Assembly (NCBI GenBank): GCA_028641055.1 | Contig: CM054062.1 | Coordinates: 139,480,682-139,544,681 of the forward strand | DNA from: Alopecurus myosuroides | Taxonomy: Eukaryota; Streptophyta; Magnoliopsida; Poales; Poaceae | Reading direction: 5' to 3' | DNA: 64,000 bases | Part shown: positions 20,573-32,491 of the stretch, in pieces | Numbering within the stretch: the stretch's first letter is position 1 | Layout: every line of letters starts with the position of its first letter | The notes under the pieces: model-generated | What the model was told of the DNA's origin: nothing | The model's input: only the letters and a program-made list of their open reading frames with translations | Databases searched by the model: none | Position numbers and translations under genes: made by a program

Positions 20573-21522
20573 TGATGAGGTGTTGACCTCTAAGTTGGCC
20601 CGATCTTCACGAATCGACAAGAACGAACGAAGAACGCACGAAGAACGCGATGAACACGATGAACACGAGAGGGGGATCGAGGGGAAATCGGGGGCAAACG
20701 CGAGGAAACACAAAAAGGGGAAGATAAGTCGTGAAGCCTACGAGGGATCGCAAACCCAAGTCAACAACACTCTAATTGAAACCGATTCCTCTCACCGGTC
20801 GGTCCACCGATCCAACAGAAGCCACAAGGGGAAGGTTGGCAAGCACTACTAGAATCACAAGGTGAAAGAGTAGCTCCTTGGAGAGATCTTGATACGGTCC
20901 TAGATACACATCATAGTAGTAGCCTCGTAAGAGGAGTCACCTCACAAGAGGGATACAAGGGCATAGCCCGAAGTTCTCAAATCATCCCTAAACCCTAGAT
21001 CTAGCCACCGGAGTCCCTTATATAGCCTAGGGGGGTAGGTGGGTGAAAAAGGAGCCAAAAAGGGGTTTTTCCGCACAAAGCAGGGGGCCGGCCTGGCCGG
21101 CCTGTGAGGCCGGGGTGGGGGCCGGCGCCCTCGGGCTGCTGCCTGGCCTGAGGCCGGGGTGGGGAAGGGGGAGGCCGGCCTGCTCGGCCAGGGGGCCGGC
21201 CTGAGGTGGGGGGAGGCCGGCCTGGCTGGGGGGTGAGGCCGGGAGCCACCTTTTCCCTCCGTTCTTCCACCTCGGAGCTCCGATCTTGACTCCGTCTTCA
21301 CCCGCTTCCTTCCTAGCTTCATGTGCACCTTCTTGGATGTGTTCTTGAGCATCTTGGGCATCATCTTGGGTCTCCATATGGTGATCCCACCTATGCATGT
21401 AGAGGGGTATTTCATGAGGTAGAGCACCGTTCACCAAGTCACCGGAAACATACGGAGATAGGAGTGAGTTCACCTTGTTGTGTATCTATGTTGTGCTTGG
21501 TTGAATACGGTGGGCTACATCA
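20573..21522 (-). repeat. 5' LTR of R
   Basis: 950 bp. The minus-strand TATA box CTATATAAGG is at 21016-21025. The GGCCGG repeat (21086-21240) is shorter than in the 3' LTR. Confidence 0.9.
21016..21025 (-). promoter_or_regulatory. TATA box of R
   Basis: CTATATAAGG on the minus strand, conserved in both LTRs, placed mid-LTR as expected for the U3/R start. Confidence 0.6.
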
Positions 21523-21866
21523 CACCATGTGCGGAAGCATCAGTGGGCTTGTGAACCATCGAGGATGGTCATAGACTCATAGTGTATGCACAGTCCGGAA
21601 AATTCGTATAGAGGGGCTCACTGAGCCCATGGCAAACTTAACGCTGGCCAGACCAAAGAAGAAGGATGCTTGCATCTGAGTGTATTTCAAAATGGGCGTG
21701 TTTAGGGACTCTACTTTATTGGGATGATCCTAAGATTGAAATACAGTGTGTTAATTGTAATTTACAGTGGTGATCAAGATGAAAAAAGTGAGAAAACATT
21801 ATGCTCACTGTTATGTGGCACTGGTAGTGCTCGGTCTCTAACTGGATGGTGAAGGTGTCCTCACAC
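21523..21866. other. Older sequence between R and A1
   Basis: 344 bp that held both insertion sites. The first 50 bp belong to the minus-strand coding scrap described at 13854-14181. In the rest I see no feature except the CACAC target duplication at its right edge. Confidence 0.5.
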
Positions 21867-22342
21867 TGTCGTGGGATAATCACGGCAGACGTTACCGGGG
21901 GTAACTGATCTTGGGGCAAGACGACACAGGCGTTTGGGAGAGGGTTTAGCTCAGAGGAAAACATGATGGAACTCGATCTGGTAGCCGGCAATCAAGTCGC
22001 CGAGTCTCCGATCTCGATATATTAACTCAACTCTTGTGTTACACTGGATGCTCGATATCAAGCGATATTGCTAGAACTCTTGGATCTCTCTTAACCTAAC
22101 TTAGGGGCCGGTTTATAAAGCACCCGAACCCCCTGGCTTGCCCTCCAAGGCGCACCCTGAATCCTACCCAGACACTGCATATAAAACCCTAACTTTCCTT
22201 ACCGTAACCCACAACCCGGGTTACGAGGCCTACAATCCTGGGCCTTCTAGAAGTTCTTTTATCCTTAGCCGGATCTTGCACAGCGTCCTTTGGGCCGAAT
22301 TACACCTTGGAGTTGGCCTACCGGGTTATCATCCCTCCATCA
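21867..22342 (-). repeat. 3' LTR of A1
   Basis: Edges TGTCGTGGG and CCTCCATCA on the plus strand. Followed on the plus strand by GTAGTCCCCAG, the complement of a CTGGGGACTAC polypurine tract. Confidence 0.93.
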
Positions 22343-22731
22343 GTAGTCCCCAGAATAGCTTGGGCTTCACAGGATCCTCTTTGAAGCGCACGCTATTCCC
22401 TGCAAAATTATCAAACTTACAAGTTCAATGGAGGCCGGGTTACATTGCTTTGATAAACAGCTAGGCCTAACTCCACGGCGGCCATCTAGTAACCCGGCTT
22501 TTTCCAAATCCCTTGCCTAACTTTCCGGGCCAACACCTTGACAAAAATGTCAAAGATCCGGCTTGCTTTACTCGATAATTGACCCTGATGTTGCGGAGAA
22601 GATCCCCTTCTCATTTTTGTTCGGATATCCCGGCTAGCACTTAAAGCATATCTCACAAAATTCGCGCAAACAACCGTTATCCCAAAATTTCCGGCTTCCA
22701 CCCGTTAGAATAAGTTTATCCGCCCGCACCT

Positions 22732-22741
22732 TATAAATAGA
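22732..22741 (+). promoter_or_regulatory. TATA box of the A1 antisense gene
   Basis: TATAAATAGA on the plus strand. The homologous position in fragment A2 has CTATAAATAG (49791-49800), so it is conserved between two copies. Confidence 0.6.
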
Positions 22742-22998
22742 TGCCCAGAAGATAACCTAGACCTCAACGCTTCATTCCAACTCTTTCTCCTTTCTCACTG
22801 CTCGAGCCCGCGCAACACCGCCACAGGAATCCCGAGCTCATCACCGGAGCAAACCGCCGCCGGCTACGTTCGTCCTCGAACCACTCCGTGCCGCCGCCAA
22901 GCTCCGCCGCCGCGCCTTCATCCTGCCCATCGGAGGTTGCAAAGGGGCATTCAGATCACGCCGTCTGCCGCCGCCGCACTAGACTCCAATTCCTTCCA

Positions 22999-23524
22999 GT
23001 AAGTTCCTCGTATCCATTAATTCAGTCTTGCAATTTTTCGATTTACTCTAGATTGGATCTAGGTCGATCCGCGGGCCGCTTTTCTTGCGGCGCCGGATTT
23101 AGATTACTTAGATGCTTGCTATCTCGTCCAATAGCCTGATTGATGATCACACACCACCCTCCTACCATTATTAATCATCAATCTCTTCGTAGAACCGCCC
23201 GGAAGTTTTCCAATCTAGATCCATTTCATCCCAATTTTCCGCGTATGTCATTGACACCCGGAAAATCCTTCTCTTCCGGTTCTTTTGCTTGCAGTAGATA
23301 CATGGGCAATCATCCGTCTTCCTCAAACACTTTTCAATACGTAAGTAACCAATGGCTTCCACAATTACACTTGATACCCGGATAATTCTTGTAATCTTCG
23401 CTCTGCGGCATGATACCCGGATAATGCTTAGTTTTCATATCTTCTTGATACTCCGTGCATATACCCGAATAACCCGGTATTTCCGAGTCTCACTTCCCGT
23501 ATCTTTTTTCCTTGTGTTTTGCAG
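22999..23524 (+). other. 5'-UTR intron of the A1 antisense gene
   Basis: Donor CCA/GTAAGT at 22999 and acceptor TTTTGCAG at 23524. The GC-rich leader exon (about 22765-22998) has no long frame in phase with the ATG at 23534. Confidence 0.6.
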
Positions 23525-23533
23525 GTTGATCCC

Positions 23534-26500
23534 ATGGCTCCCAAAAGGCAAGGGAAACAGCCGGCCCAGGAGAAGACAACCCAATCCATATCCGCTAATT
23601 GGGGGCGATCCACAGTCACAAAGGCCAAGCTGGAAGAGCTGGCCGAGTTGGGGGTTCTCCCCTCTCAGAAGGACATTCATTGGAGGGCACCGGGTGACGA
23701 GACCCGGCCCACACCTGCTGAGGATGAGGTAATCTGTTTTATAGAGCACGTGACCCGGGGATTCCGTCCTTCGGGTCACCCTTTCTTTCGTGAGGTCCTG
23801 AGCCATTATGGCCTCAGGACATTTGACATAGGGCCTAACTCTATGTTGAATATTACCCACTTCATTGTTTTGTCCGAGTCATACTTGTGCACCCCGCCAA
23901 GTTTGGCTCTCTTCATCGAACTTTTCCAGTGCAAACCATGCCGCGAAAGCGGTGACGGAGCACTTCTTGCTTGCGGCGGAGTCTCTATCCAGCGCCGCAA
24001 GAATTCTCTAATGCCACCTCTTACTCTTAACTCCCACGTCAAACACTGGCAACTCTCATACTTTTATTGCCGGGACACCTCCCCACCCGGCGAAAAGAGG
24101 TTACCGGGTTACTTAGAGGGCCTCCTTGATATCTCCGAGAAATTCAATGCTTTCGCCCCTGACTCGGACAGGGAAGCAATCCTGCCTTTACTGGCTAGAA
24201 TAGCCGTCCTCTACGCCCAAGGTCTTCTTGGGCTCAATCTAGTGAAAACTTGGGTTGATTTCCGGATCCAACCCAATTCTATCCGCACCAAATTGATGTG
24301 CGAGTACTCGGGGCATGCCACAGACGCACTCCGATATTCCACCAAGAGCTTTGCAGCCGGCGACACCAACAAAACCATCAAAGGTTTCCTGACGGAAAGA
24401 TTGGAAGTCATAAAGAACATCGCCGGGTTACCTCCATTTACTCGGGAAAATCCGGCTCCAGTGGTAAGACCCGATACTCATATGCTTGTTTCCATACTTT
24501 GACTAGATACTGCTTTTAATTCTTACTTTCATCTTTTTGTCTCAGGCTGATGACCCTTTCTGGAAAGTTGAAACCTCCCCCCCTCCAGAGACCCGGAAGA
24601 GGAAGACGAGCCGGCTAATGATGATGAAGGTTCTTATCCGGATCTTGTATCATCTTCACTTGTATCATTTTCCTCCCATTTTAACTTTTTCCATCAATAC
24701 ATACTCGACTCGCAGGGCTGGAGGACGAAGAAGGACGAGGGCGACCCGGAGGCCACCGAATCTGATCAGGAAGTAACAGTCGGGGCCAAGAGGAAGGCCA
24801 GAGGAGTGGTTTCCAAGGTTCCTTTCTCTTCTATATCCTCTGAACCCTACTCCTTCGATATCATGCGTAGACTTAACCAACAGTTGTCACACTCGTCACA
24901 CTTGAAGGATCCTCTCCCGGCCAAACGTAGGGTGACCCGGAGTTCTCTGGGTGAAGATCCCCTTAATCCCGGTATCACCACCTCACCAGTCCACCGGGTC
25001 GGTACTCCTCCACCTCAATCCTCCAAATCCCCTCAGCGTCACCCATCTCCCAACCATCCACGTGCCGGGCAATTCCGGGTTCCGCTATCGGTCCCTTTGT
25101 CAACTTCATCTGCTTCCAGCAGCGAGCTCCCACCGGATTACGCTGTAAATACCGGGTAGGTCTTTTTTATTTGACATCCTTTCATACCTGAAAACTTTCA
25201 ATCACTGTTGCTAACTACCTCTCTCCCTTTTCTTTAGAGCTCAAGTCACCGGTAGTGACCCGGAGAACATGGAAACAGATAACCAGAAGACGGAGGAACC
25301 GGCTGATAATGCGGACGCCGCGGCTGGTGATGAGGCTGAAGACGCCCAAGAACAAGATCCTTTTAATGACCCGGCCCGACAAGAAGCCGGGTCTCCAAAA
25401 TCGTCTGAAGACGTGGATGAAGAGATTGAGATCCAAGAGACGAGGACGGGTTCCCCAAACCCGGAGAACCAGACGGTCCGGGTCTCGACCCCAAAATCAG
25501 GAAAAACTCTTCATCCAGAGGCTCAAGCTGCCGGTTCTTCTGGCACCAAGCCTGAAGACATGACATTCCCCCAGATGCTTAGTGCCCTTCACACCTTAAG
25601 GGCCAAGGAAGAGAATATCCTGGAAGCTTTGATAGCAAAACATGAGGTAAATCCGAATAACATTGCTTGTATCGTTATCTAGTCCCCAAGTTCCGGGTGA
25701 ATTTCTTGATAATGTGCCTGGAACTTCACAGTATTTCCGACTAACTTACCCTTGTATCTCCACTCAGGACTTCGTGACCCAGTCTGAGAAAAAATTGGCT
25801 AAGGCCACCAAGCGTATTGAAAAGGAGGTGGCTCTGCGTGAGGAGGCCGAGGCTGAGGCCAGGAGGAGTGGGAAGATCATGAGAAAGTATAGGAGGAGGG
25901 CTCATCCAGCCGAAGATAGTCTAGTGAACCTTTCTGTCCAGATTGCTGATACGTATCGCGCTTTGCTCGGTATGACTCTTAGCATAATATTCATAACCCG
26001 GGTCATCCGTCTGACACATAGCCGGGTTTCCTTACTCGTGTTTTCATTTCTTTCTGCAGGTCCGGATGAAGTAATGCCGGAAGAAGATGATATTGCCAAG
26101 CTGAAGACCATCAAGAGCGTCATCCGGCAACTATGTGCCGGAACCAAATGGATCCTTGAAGAACTTCGGTGGCCGGGTGTTGCGTCGACCTGAAGAGGAT
26201 GCTGGATGCCTGCTCCACTATTCCCGAGTGGATTTGGCATTGGAAACACTCGTCCTGTCGGGTTGGGGTAACCCGGGGGCTAGCCCTGGCGAAAGCTTAC
26301 TTTCCTAAGCTAGAGTTGGCCAAGCTGATGGTCGGGTTTCCGGAATTCAACCGAGATGGGTCCAAATTTTCCCCGAAGGATTTCAAGGCCATCCAGAAAG
26401 AAGTCCGTTACTCGGCAAGCGTGATTGCTGACAGCTTGGAGCTCAATTCCATTGTCCCTTCCTATGGTGCTGATGGTGAAGCGATTAAGTCGGATCTTCC

Positions 26501-26723
26501 CAAGCCGTACGATATGCTAGCCCGATGGAAGGAGGAAGCCGCCAAGTTGTGGGAGGAAGCTGCAAAAAAGAAGGCTGAAGCCGACTCTGCGCCTGCTACT
26601 TCCACACCAATCGTCCCTCCTCCTGCGCGAGCCGGCAATGCTGCTGATCCGGGTGCTGCTGCCACCAATAGTAATAGCAAGGGCAAGGAGAAGATGGACG
26701 CCGCAGCCCAGAATACCGAGTGA
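23534..26723 (+). CDS. Antisense extra gene of A1, plant-mobile gypsy-type domain protein (spliced)
   Basis: Proposed coding exons: 23534-24463, 24546-24629, 24716-25155, 25238-25646, 25768-25969 and 26060-26723, all with GT...AG borders and compatible phases, about 909 codons. The first exon holds a domain found in grass proteins annotated as putative gypsy-type transposon (HPFFREVLSHYGL, then GPNSMLNITHF, then SESYLCTPPS). The middle is Pro/Ser/Glu-rich and low complexity. Exon 5 looks like a coiled coil (KLAKATKRIEKEVALREEAE) and the last exon has PEFNRDGSKFSPKDF then a Lys/Glu/Ala tail. A one-base shift near 26165 breaks the last exon, and the second small exon is uncertain because another frame there is strongly acidic. 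It is transcribed against pol. Its function is unknown. Confidence 0.6.
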
Positions 26724-27752
26724 TACCTGCTACCTAATGCTATGCCATATGCGTCAGTCGGTCAATAGGCCGTTTAAACAATTATTACTTGATGATGCGC
26801 CTGTGAACCATTGATGTTGGTACCGAAATTTGTAATGTACTTTAAGTTCTTGATACGCCTTGTGCCACTTTTGGCCTCTGGATGAACTTGATATTTATCT
26901 GGTTTTTGAGTTTATTCTTGATATCCGACTTTCTTTATGGTTCCTTTTGTGAGACTCGGTTTCCGAGTTTCATGGATTTTGACAAGCGGACTTTTCTTTA
27001 AGTCCCCAAGTCCCCAAGACTCGGATGTTTGGGTTTTGTGAGTTTTAGCAACTAAGCAACTTTTCCTTTTTTTCAAAACCCCCAGTCCCCGAGACCCAAA
27101 ATGCCGAGTCTGGGATGTATGGTTTTTCCAAGGGAACAAGTTGTTTGCTGCTAAGCCCAAGCCCGGAGCCGTTTCACATAGGTATTGAAGTTATGCTTGA
27201 TAAACGTTGAGTTTCCGGCTATTAGCCCTGTACTCTGCATAACTTGTGGTTTAGATGACCCTTTTGACTATCTTGTACTGTAAGCCGGCTTTCGCGTGGA
27301 TACCATGTTGTTACATCTATACGAAAACAGGGTCAGGCAAGTCCCATTGGGCTTCATGGCTGATTGTAATCGTAAGCGAGCAAATCATGCCACTTTAGTG
27401 CGAGTCACATCGAGTTTAAGTAAGAAAAGTCAAGAAAATTTGACTCCTTTGTCCGGTTATAAGATTGCAGCCGTACTCGTTTGCGAGTAATCGGCCCTTA
27501 TAACTCATAGGCATCAAGGCCGGGTCTTTGAGTTTGTAACTGTGCTATTCAAGCAATCGGCCCCCAAGACCTAGATATGCACAACATACGTAAGAATAAC
27601 CACCTCTTTACTTGATATGCGAAAGTTAGGTCAGCAGGCCGCCTCATTAAAAACCCATCCAGTCCCCAAGGGTGCCCTGGATAGGAAAAGAGTGCGTCTG
27701 AAAACCTGCTGCCTGTTACATCGTGCAACTCCACTTGCCAATATAGTCTATA
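26724..27752. other. Spacer between antisense gene and integrase end in A1
   Basis: AT-rich, with repeated AGTCCCCAAG/CCCCGAGAC motifs near 27000-27100 and 27660. No gene is supported. It probably contains the 3' ends of both converging transcripts. Confidence 0.6.
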
Positions 27753-30700
27753 CTAAGTATAGTAGGGACGTAGCTGAGCCACGTTCCATGGTCTGTCTCT
27801 TTCCTGCATAGACGAAGTGGTATGAGCGGTGTCATTAACTGTAGCCGACTCTTCCCTTGCATCTATCAAGTAATACGATCCGTTGTGCAGATTCCGGCTT
27901 ATGATAAACGGCCCTTCCCATGGTGGTGATAACTTGTGTTTCCCTTCGTTTGACTGTACCAGACGCAGGACCAAGTCTCCTTCCTGGAAGACCCGGGTTT
28001 TCACGCGCCGGCTATGATACCTCCGTAAATCTTGCTGATATATGGCTGATTTTTCCAGGGCTTGTTCCCTTTGTTCTTCTAACATATCTACGGCATCCTG
28101 CCGGGTCTTCTCGTTCTCTACCTCGACGTAAGCTGATACTCGAGGTGAATCATGAATAATATCACTCAGCAGCACCGCTTCCGCACCATAAACCATGAAG
28201 AATGGTGTCATTTGAGTAGATCTGTTAGGTGTAGTGTTGATACCCCAAACCACGGAAGGTAGTTCTTCGACCCATGCACCCGCAGCCCTAATGCAAGGGA
28301 CTCACAGTCGTGGTTTTAGTCCACGAAGTAACTCTTGGTTTGCCCTCTCCACTTGTCCATCGGCCTGCGGATGAGCCACTGATGCTACGTCAAGCCGGAT
28401 TCCATTGTTGCCACAAAACTTCTCCATCGCGCCAAGGGACATGTTGGTTCCATTGTCGGTAATTATGCTGTGGGGATACCCGAACCGATAGATAATTCTT
28501 TTCAGGAATTTGACTGCTGTAACTGCTTCACAATTGGTGACTGGCATAACCTCAACCCATTTGGTAAACTTATCAATGGCCACCAAAAGATGTGTCTTCT
28601 TGCAAGGTGACATGTGGAAGGGACCAACCATGTCCATACCCCAAACAGCGAACGGCCAAGTTAACGGAATAGTCCGCAATTCCATAGCCGGCACGTGGGT
28701 TTGGCGAGCGTACCTTTGACATCCGTCACACCTTGCCACTAAGCGCTCCGCATCTGCTAGAGCCGTGAGCCAGAAAAATCCGTGTCGATAAGCTTTGGCC
28801 ACAAGGGATCTTGTGGATGCATGATGCCCACAATCACCTTCGTGGATTTCCTTAAGAATCTGTCGGCCTTCTTCTGGTGCTACACAGCGCAAAAAGACTC
28901 CTGCTGCACTTCTCTTGTATAACTCCCCATTGATGATAGAATATCCCTTTGCTCGCCTCGAAATTTGCCTTGCTAACACCTCCTGCTGTGGTAACTCGCC
29001 TCGTGACAGGTAGGCCAGAAACGGTTCTGTCCACTCGGGAACAGCACGTACGGTGGCCACGAGCTCCAAATCCGGGTCTTGATTTGCCAGTTCTTCCTCA
29101 GACTCGGTTTTAACTGATGGTCGCCATAATTCATCCAGGAAGACGTTAGGTGGAACCGGCTCTCTGCGCGAGCCGAGTCTAGCGAGGGCGTCTGCTGCCT
29201 CGTTCTTTCTTCTGTCTATGTGTTCTACCTCATACCCGGAGAAGCATCCTGCAACCCTATCAACCTCTCTGCGGTATGCTGCCATAGTTGCGTCCTTTCT
29301 ATCCCAAGTTCCTGATACCTGCTGTACCACAAGGTCCGAATCTCCAAAGCATCGTATCCTCTTAATGTTCATCTCCTTGGCTACCTTTAAGCCATGCAAT
29401 AGGGCCTCATACTCGGCCACGTTGTTGGAACAATCAAAGTGAATCTGTAGCACGTAACTCAATTTGTCTCCTTTGGGTGATGTTAGCACTACTCCAGCTC
29501 CTGATCCCTCATATTGCTTGGATCCATCGAAGTGCATGATCCAAGATTCGGAGTTTGGAGCAAAGGTGGTCATGCCTGTGTGTGTCCAGTCATTAACGAA
29601 ATCGACCAAAGCCTGAGACTTAATTGCTGACCTGGGCGCGTAGTTGATGTGATAATCCCTCATCTCTATCGCCCATTTGGCTATTCTTCCTGTCGCATCC
29701 GAGTTTCTGATGATATCCGACATTGGTATCGAACTTACCACTGTTATGGGGTGTTCCTGGAAATACGGCTTCAGTTTCCGGCTGGCTATAAAGACCCCAA
29801 AAACCAGCTTTTGCCAATGCGGATAGCGTTGCTTTGCCTCTGATAATACCTCGCTGACGTAATAAACCGGTCTCTGGACCGGGTAACCTTTCCCATCCTC
29901 TTTACGCTCCACAACCACTACTGCACTAACGGCTCGGGGGCCCGCTGCTACATATAGCAGCATGGGCTCTTTAGGACCCGGGCCCGCTAGGACTGGTGCT
30001 TCAGATAACTGCTTCTTTAGTGCCTCGAACGCCTCATCCGCTTCTTGATCCCATACGAATTTATCGGATTTCCTCAAGAGCCGGTACAAGGGTATTGCTT
30101 TTTCTCTGAGTCTGGATATAAATCGGCTCAAGGCTGCTACGCAGCCCGTGAGCTTTTGAACATGCTTCAAATTTTCCGGCTTTTTCAGATTCTGGATAGC
30201 TTTTATTTTATCTGGGTTTGCCTCAATTCCTCTCTCGGAAACGATAAAGCCGAGTAATTTCCCAGCTGGAACTCCAAATACACACTTCGTCGGGTTAAGC
30301 TTCATCTGATACCTCCTCAAGTTTTTGAACGTCTCCTTCAGATCGTCGATAAATGTCTCTGCCTTCCTGGTCTTGATAACCACATCATCCACGTAAGCAT
30401 GGACGTTGCGTCCAATTTGGTCCTCAAAGCACTTCTGTATACACCGTTGATAAGTTGCGCCAGCGTTCTTCAATCCAAACGTCATGGTTTTGTAACAAAA
30501 AGCCCCAAAAGGGGTTATAAATGATGTTTTCTCCCAGTCCTCCCTCTTGAGCTTAATCTGATGATACCCGGAATATGCGTCCAGAAAACATAATAGGTCA
30601 CTTCCAGCTACTGCGTCTATGATCTGATCTATCCTTGGTAGTGCAAACGGATCCTTTGGGCAATGCTTGTTGAGACTCGTAAAATCGATGCACATCCTCC

Positions 30701-32135
30701 ACTCATTGGTCTTTTTCATCACGAGAACCGGATTTGCTAACCAATCCGGGTGAAATACTTCCATAATGAAGCCGGCTGTCAGCAGCCGCGCGATTTCTTC
30801 TCCTATAGCTTTCCTTCTTTCCTCATTCATCTTCCGCAGGCCCTGCTTCACAGGCCTGGACTTAGGGTCTACGTGCAAACTGTGTTCTGCCAATTCTGTG
30901 GGGATACCCGGCATATCGCTAGACGTCCAGGAGAATACGTCCGCATTAGAACGAATAAACTCCACAAGTGCTTTCTCCTGCTCGCTGTCCAAGTTAGACC
31001 CTATAGTAAATTGCTTAGAGGGATCACCTTCAACAAAAGCTATCATCTTGGTATCCTGCGCCGCCTTGAATTTTGCTCTCTCGTCTTCAGTATTCGGCCT
31101 TTTCAATGATGTCCTGTCATCCGGGTCTACTTGAGACCGATAATACTTGAGTTCCTCTTTTCTGCAAGCCTGCTCGGCCATTACCGAATCTCCTTCATCG
31201 CACTCAGCTGCTATATCCCGGCTTCCATGTATGGTGATGGTTTGTTTAGGACCCGGGATTTTTAGCTGTAAATATACATAACACGGCCTAGCCATGAATT
31301 TAGCATAAGCCGGCCTTCCGAACAGCGCGTGATAAGGGCTGCGCAATTTGACCACCTCGAAAGTGGGCCACTCGACTCGATAATTATCCTTCGATTCTCC
31401 AAAAGCTACCTCCAATGCGATTTTTCCCTCGGGGCATGCTGAGTGACCCGGCACTATCCCATGAAAAATTGTTGAGCTTTTCTGTAGCTGAGATTCCTTG
31501 AGATCCATGCGTAAAAAAGTTTCCCAATATAAGATATTGATACTGCTTCCACCGTCCATCAGGACCTTCTTCAACTCATAACCATTGACCTGCGGTGCGA
31601 CTACCAATGCTAAGACTCCCGGGTGTTCTATCCTTTCCGGGTGATCTCTTCTGCTCCATGTTACATCTTGTTCTGACCACCTCAGATATCTCGGAACGGC
31701 CGAGGAAACCGAGTTTACCGCTTGCTTCAGTATCTTCTTGTCCTTATTAGAAGTTCCTGTAGTATGCACATGATATTGTCCTTTTAAACCAGATGTACGT
31801 ACCATACCGATGAAGATGCTGATTTGGCCGATTGTCACAATAGATCCGGATTCGAGGTGATCCGACTCTGGTCCCCAGCCGGAATCGTCCACCATCTTCT
31901 CTCCTTCGTGGTCGATGTAGATCTCGCCGATGACTAGATTCTCCATGTTCTTCCGAGCTTCTCCCGTGATGTAAACACCTTTGGACGCAGGCCCCATGGT
32001 GGGCGCCAACTGTCGTGGGATAATCACGGCAGACGTTACCGGGGGTAACTGATCTTGGGGCAAGACGACACAGGCGTTTGGGAGAGGGTTCAGCTCAGAG
32101 GAAAACATGATGGAACTCGATCTGGTAGCCGGCAA
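27753..32135 (-). CDS. A1 pol polyprotein: protease, reverse transcriptase, gRNase H, aRNase H, integrase (one in-frame UGA)
   Basis: One frame runs from 32135 to 27753 with a single UGA at 28302-28304. The first 41 codons lie in the LTR; the first ATG outside it (31997) overlaps the primer site. Counting from 32135: protease MDGGSS at 193-198; reverse transcriptase about 455-640 with LDAYSGYHQI and YVDD at 581-584; a first RNase H (695-800) whose usual catalytic Asp is Ala in LLYVAAG; a second, archaeal-type RNase H (864-988) with FDGS, AEYEAL, GDSDLV and NEAADAL; integrase with HHCC zinc site (1098-1139) and D1168, D1227, E1263. After the UGA the same frame continues through the integrase C-terminus to 27753. 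No gag domain or zinc knuckle precedes the protease. Apart from the UGA the enzyme set looks complete. Confidence 0.9.
31991..32010 (-). other. Primer-binding site of A1, tRNA-Lys type
   Basis: The minus strand reads TTGGCGCCCACCATGGGGC directly after the LTR end CACGACA. Compare F at 8844. Confidence 0.8.
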
Positions 32136-32486
32136 TCAAGTCGCCGAGTCTCCGATCTCGATATATTAACTCAACTCTTGTGTTACACTGGATGCTCGAT
32201 ATCAAGCGATATTGCTAGAACTCTTGGATCTCTCTTAACCTAACTTAGGGGCCGGTTTATAAAGCACCCGAACCCCCTGGCTTGCCCTCCAAGGCGCACC
32301 CTGAATCCTACCCGGACACTGCGTATAAAACCCTAACTTTCCTTACCGTAACCCACAACCCGGGTTACGAGGCCTACAATTCTGGGCCTTCTAGAAGTTC
32401 TTTTATCCTTAGCCGGATCTTGCACAGCGTCCTTTGGGCCGAATTACACCTTGGAGTTGGCCTACCGGGTTATCATCCCTCCATCA
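32011..32486 (-). repeat. 5' LTR of A1
   Basis: 476 bp, 472 identical to the 3' LTR by eye. It supplies 41 codons of open frame continuous with pol, but these probably lie upstream of the real start. Confidence 0.93.
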
Positions 32487-32491
32487 CACAC

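Larger units (their letters stand above)
14182..21522 (-). mobile_element. Complete non-autonomous LTR retrotransposon R
   Basis: LTRs at 14182-15215 and 20573-21522 run TGATG to CATCA and are very similar apart from length changes in a GC-rich repeat. Flanks are CACCG (14177-14181) and CACCA (21523-21527), a TSD with one change. The minus strand has a primer site next to the right LTR and a G-rich polypurine tract next to the left LTR, which fixes the orientation. The 5.4-kb interior encodes a gag/protease-like frame but no reverse transcriptase, RNase H or integrase, so movement would depend on another element. Confidence 0.9.
21867..32486 (-). mobile_element. Complete Tat-like Ty3/gypsy element A1, TSD CACAC
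   Basis: LTRs of 476 bp at 21867-22342 and 32011-32486 differ at four sites, all transitions, by direct comparison. CACAC flanks both ends (21862-21866 and 32487-32491). The tRNA-Lys-type primer site is at 31991-32010 on the minus strand. Order from right to left: LTR, primer site, protease, reverse transcriptase, two RNase H domains, integrase, a spacer, an antisense gene, polypurine tract, LTR. Two RNase H domains plus an antisense extra gene are hallmarks of the Tat group. No gag domain is found between the primer site and protease. Four changes in 476 bp imply an insertion a few hundred thousand years old at usual grass rates (inference). Confidence 0.92.

Noticed and set aside
28302..32135. 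Initiation of pol in the LTR at 32135
   Set aside because: The first 41 codons are LTR sequence and the next few are the primer site; a start at 31997 or later is more likely. The frame is listed to 32135 only because it is open.
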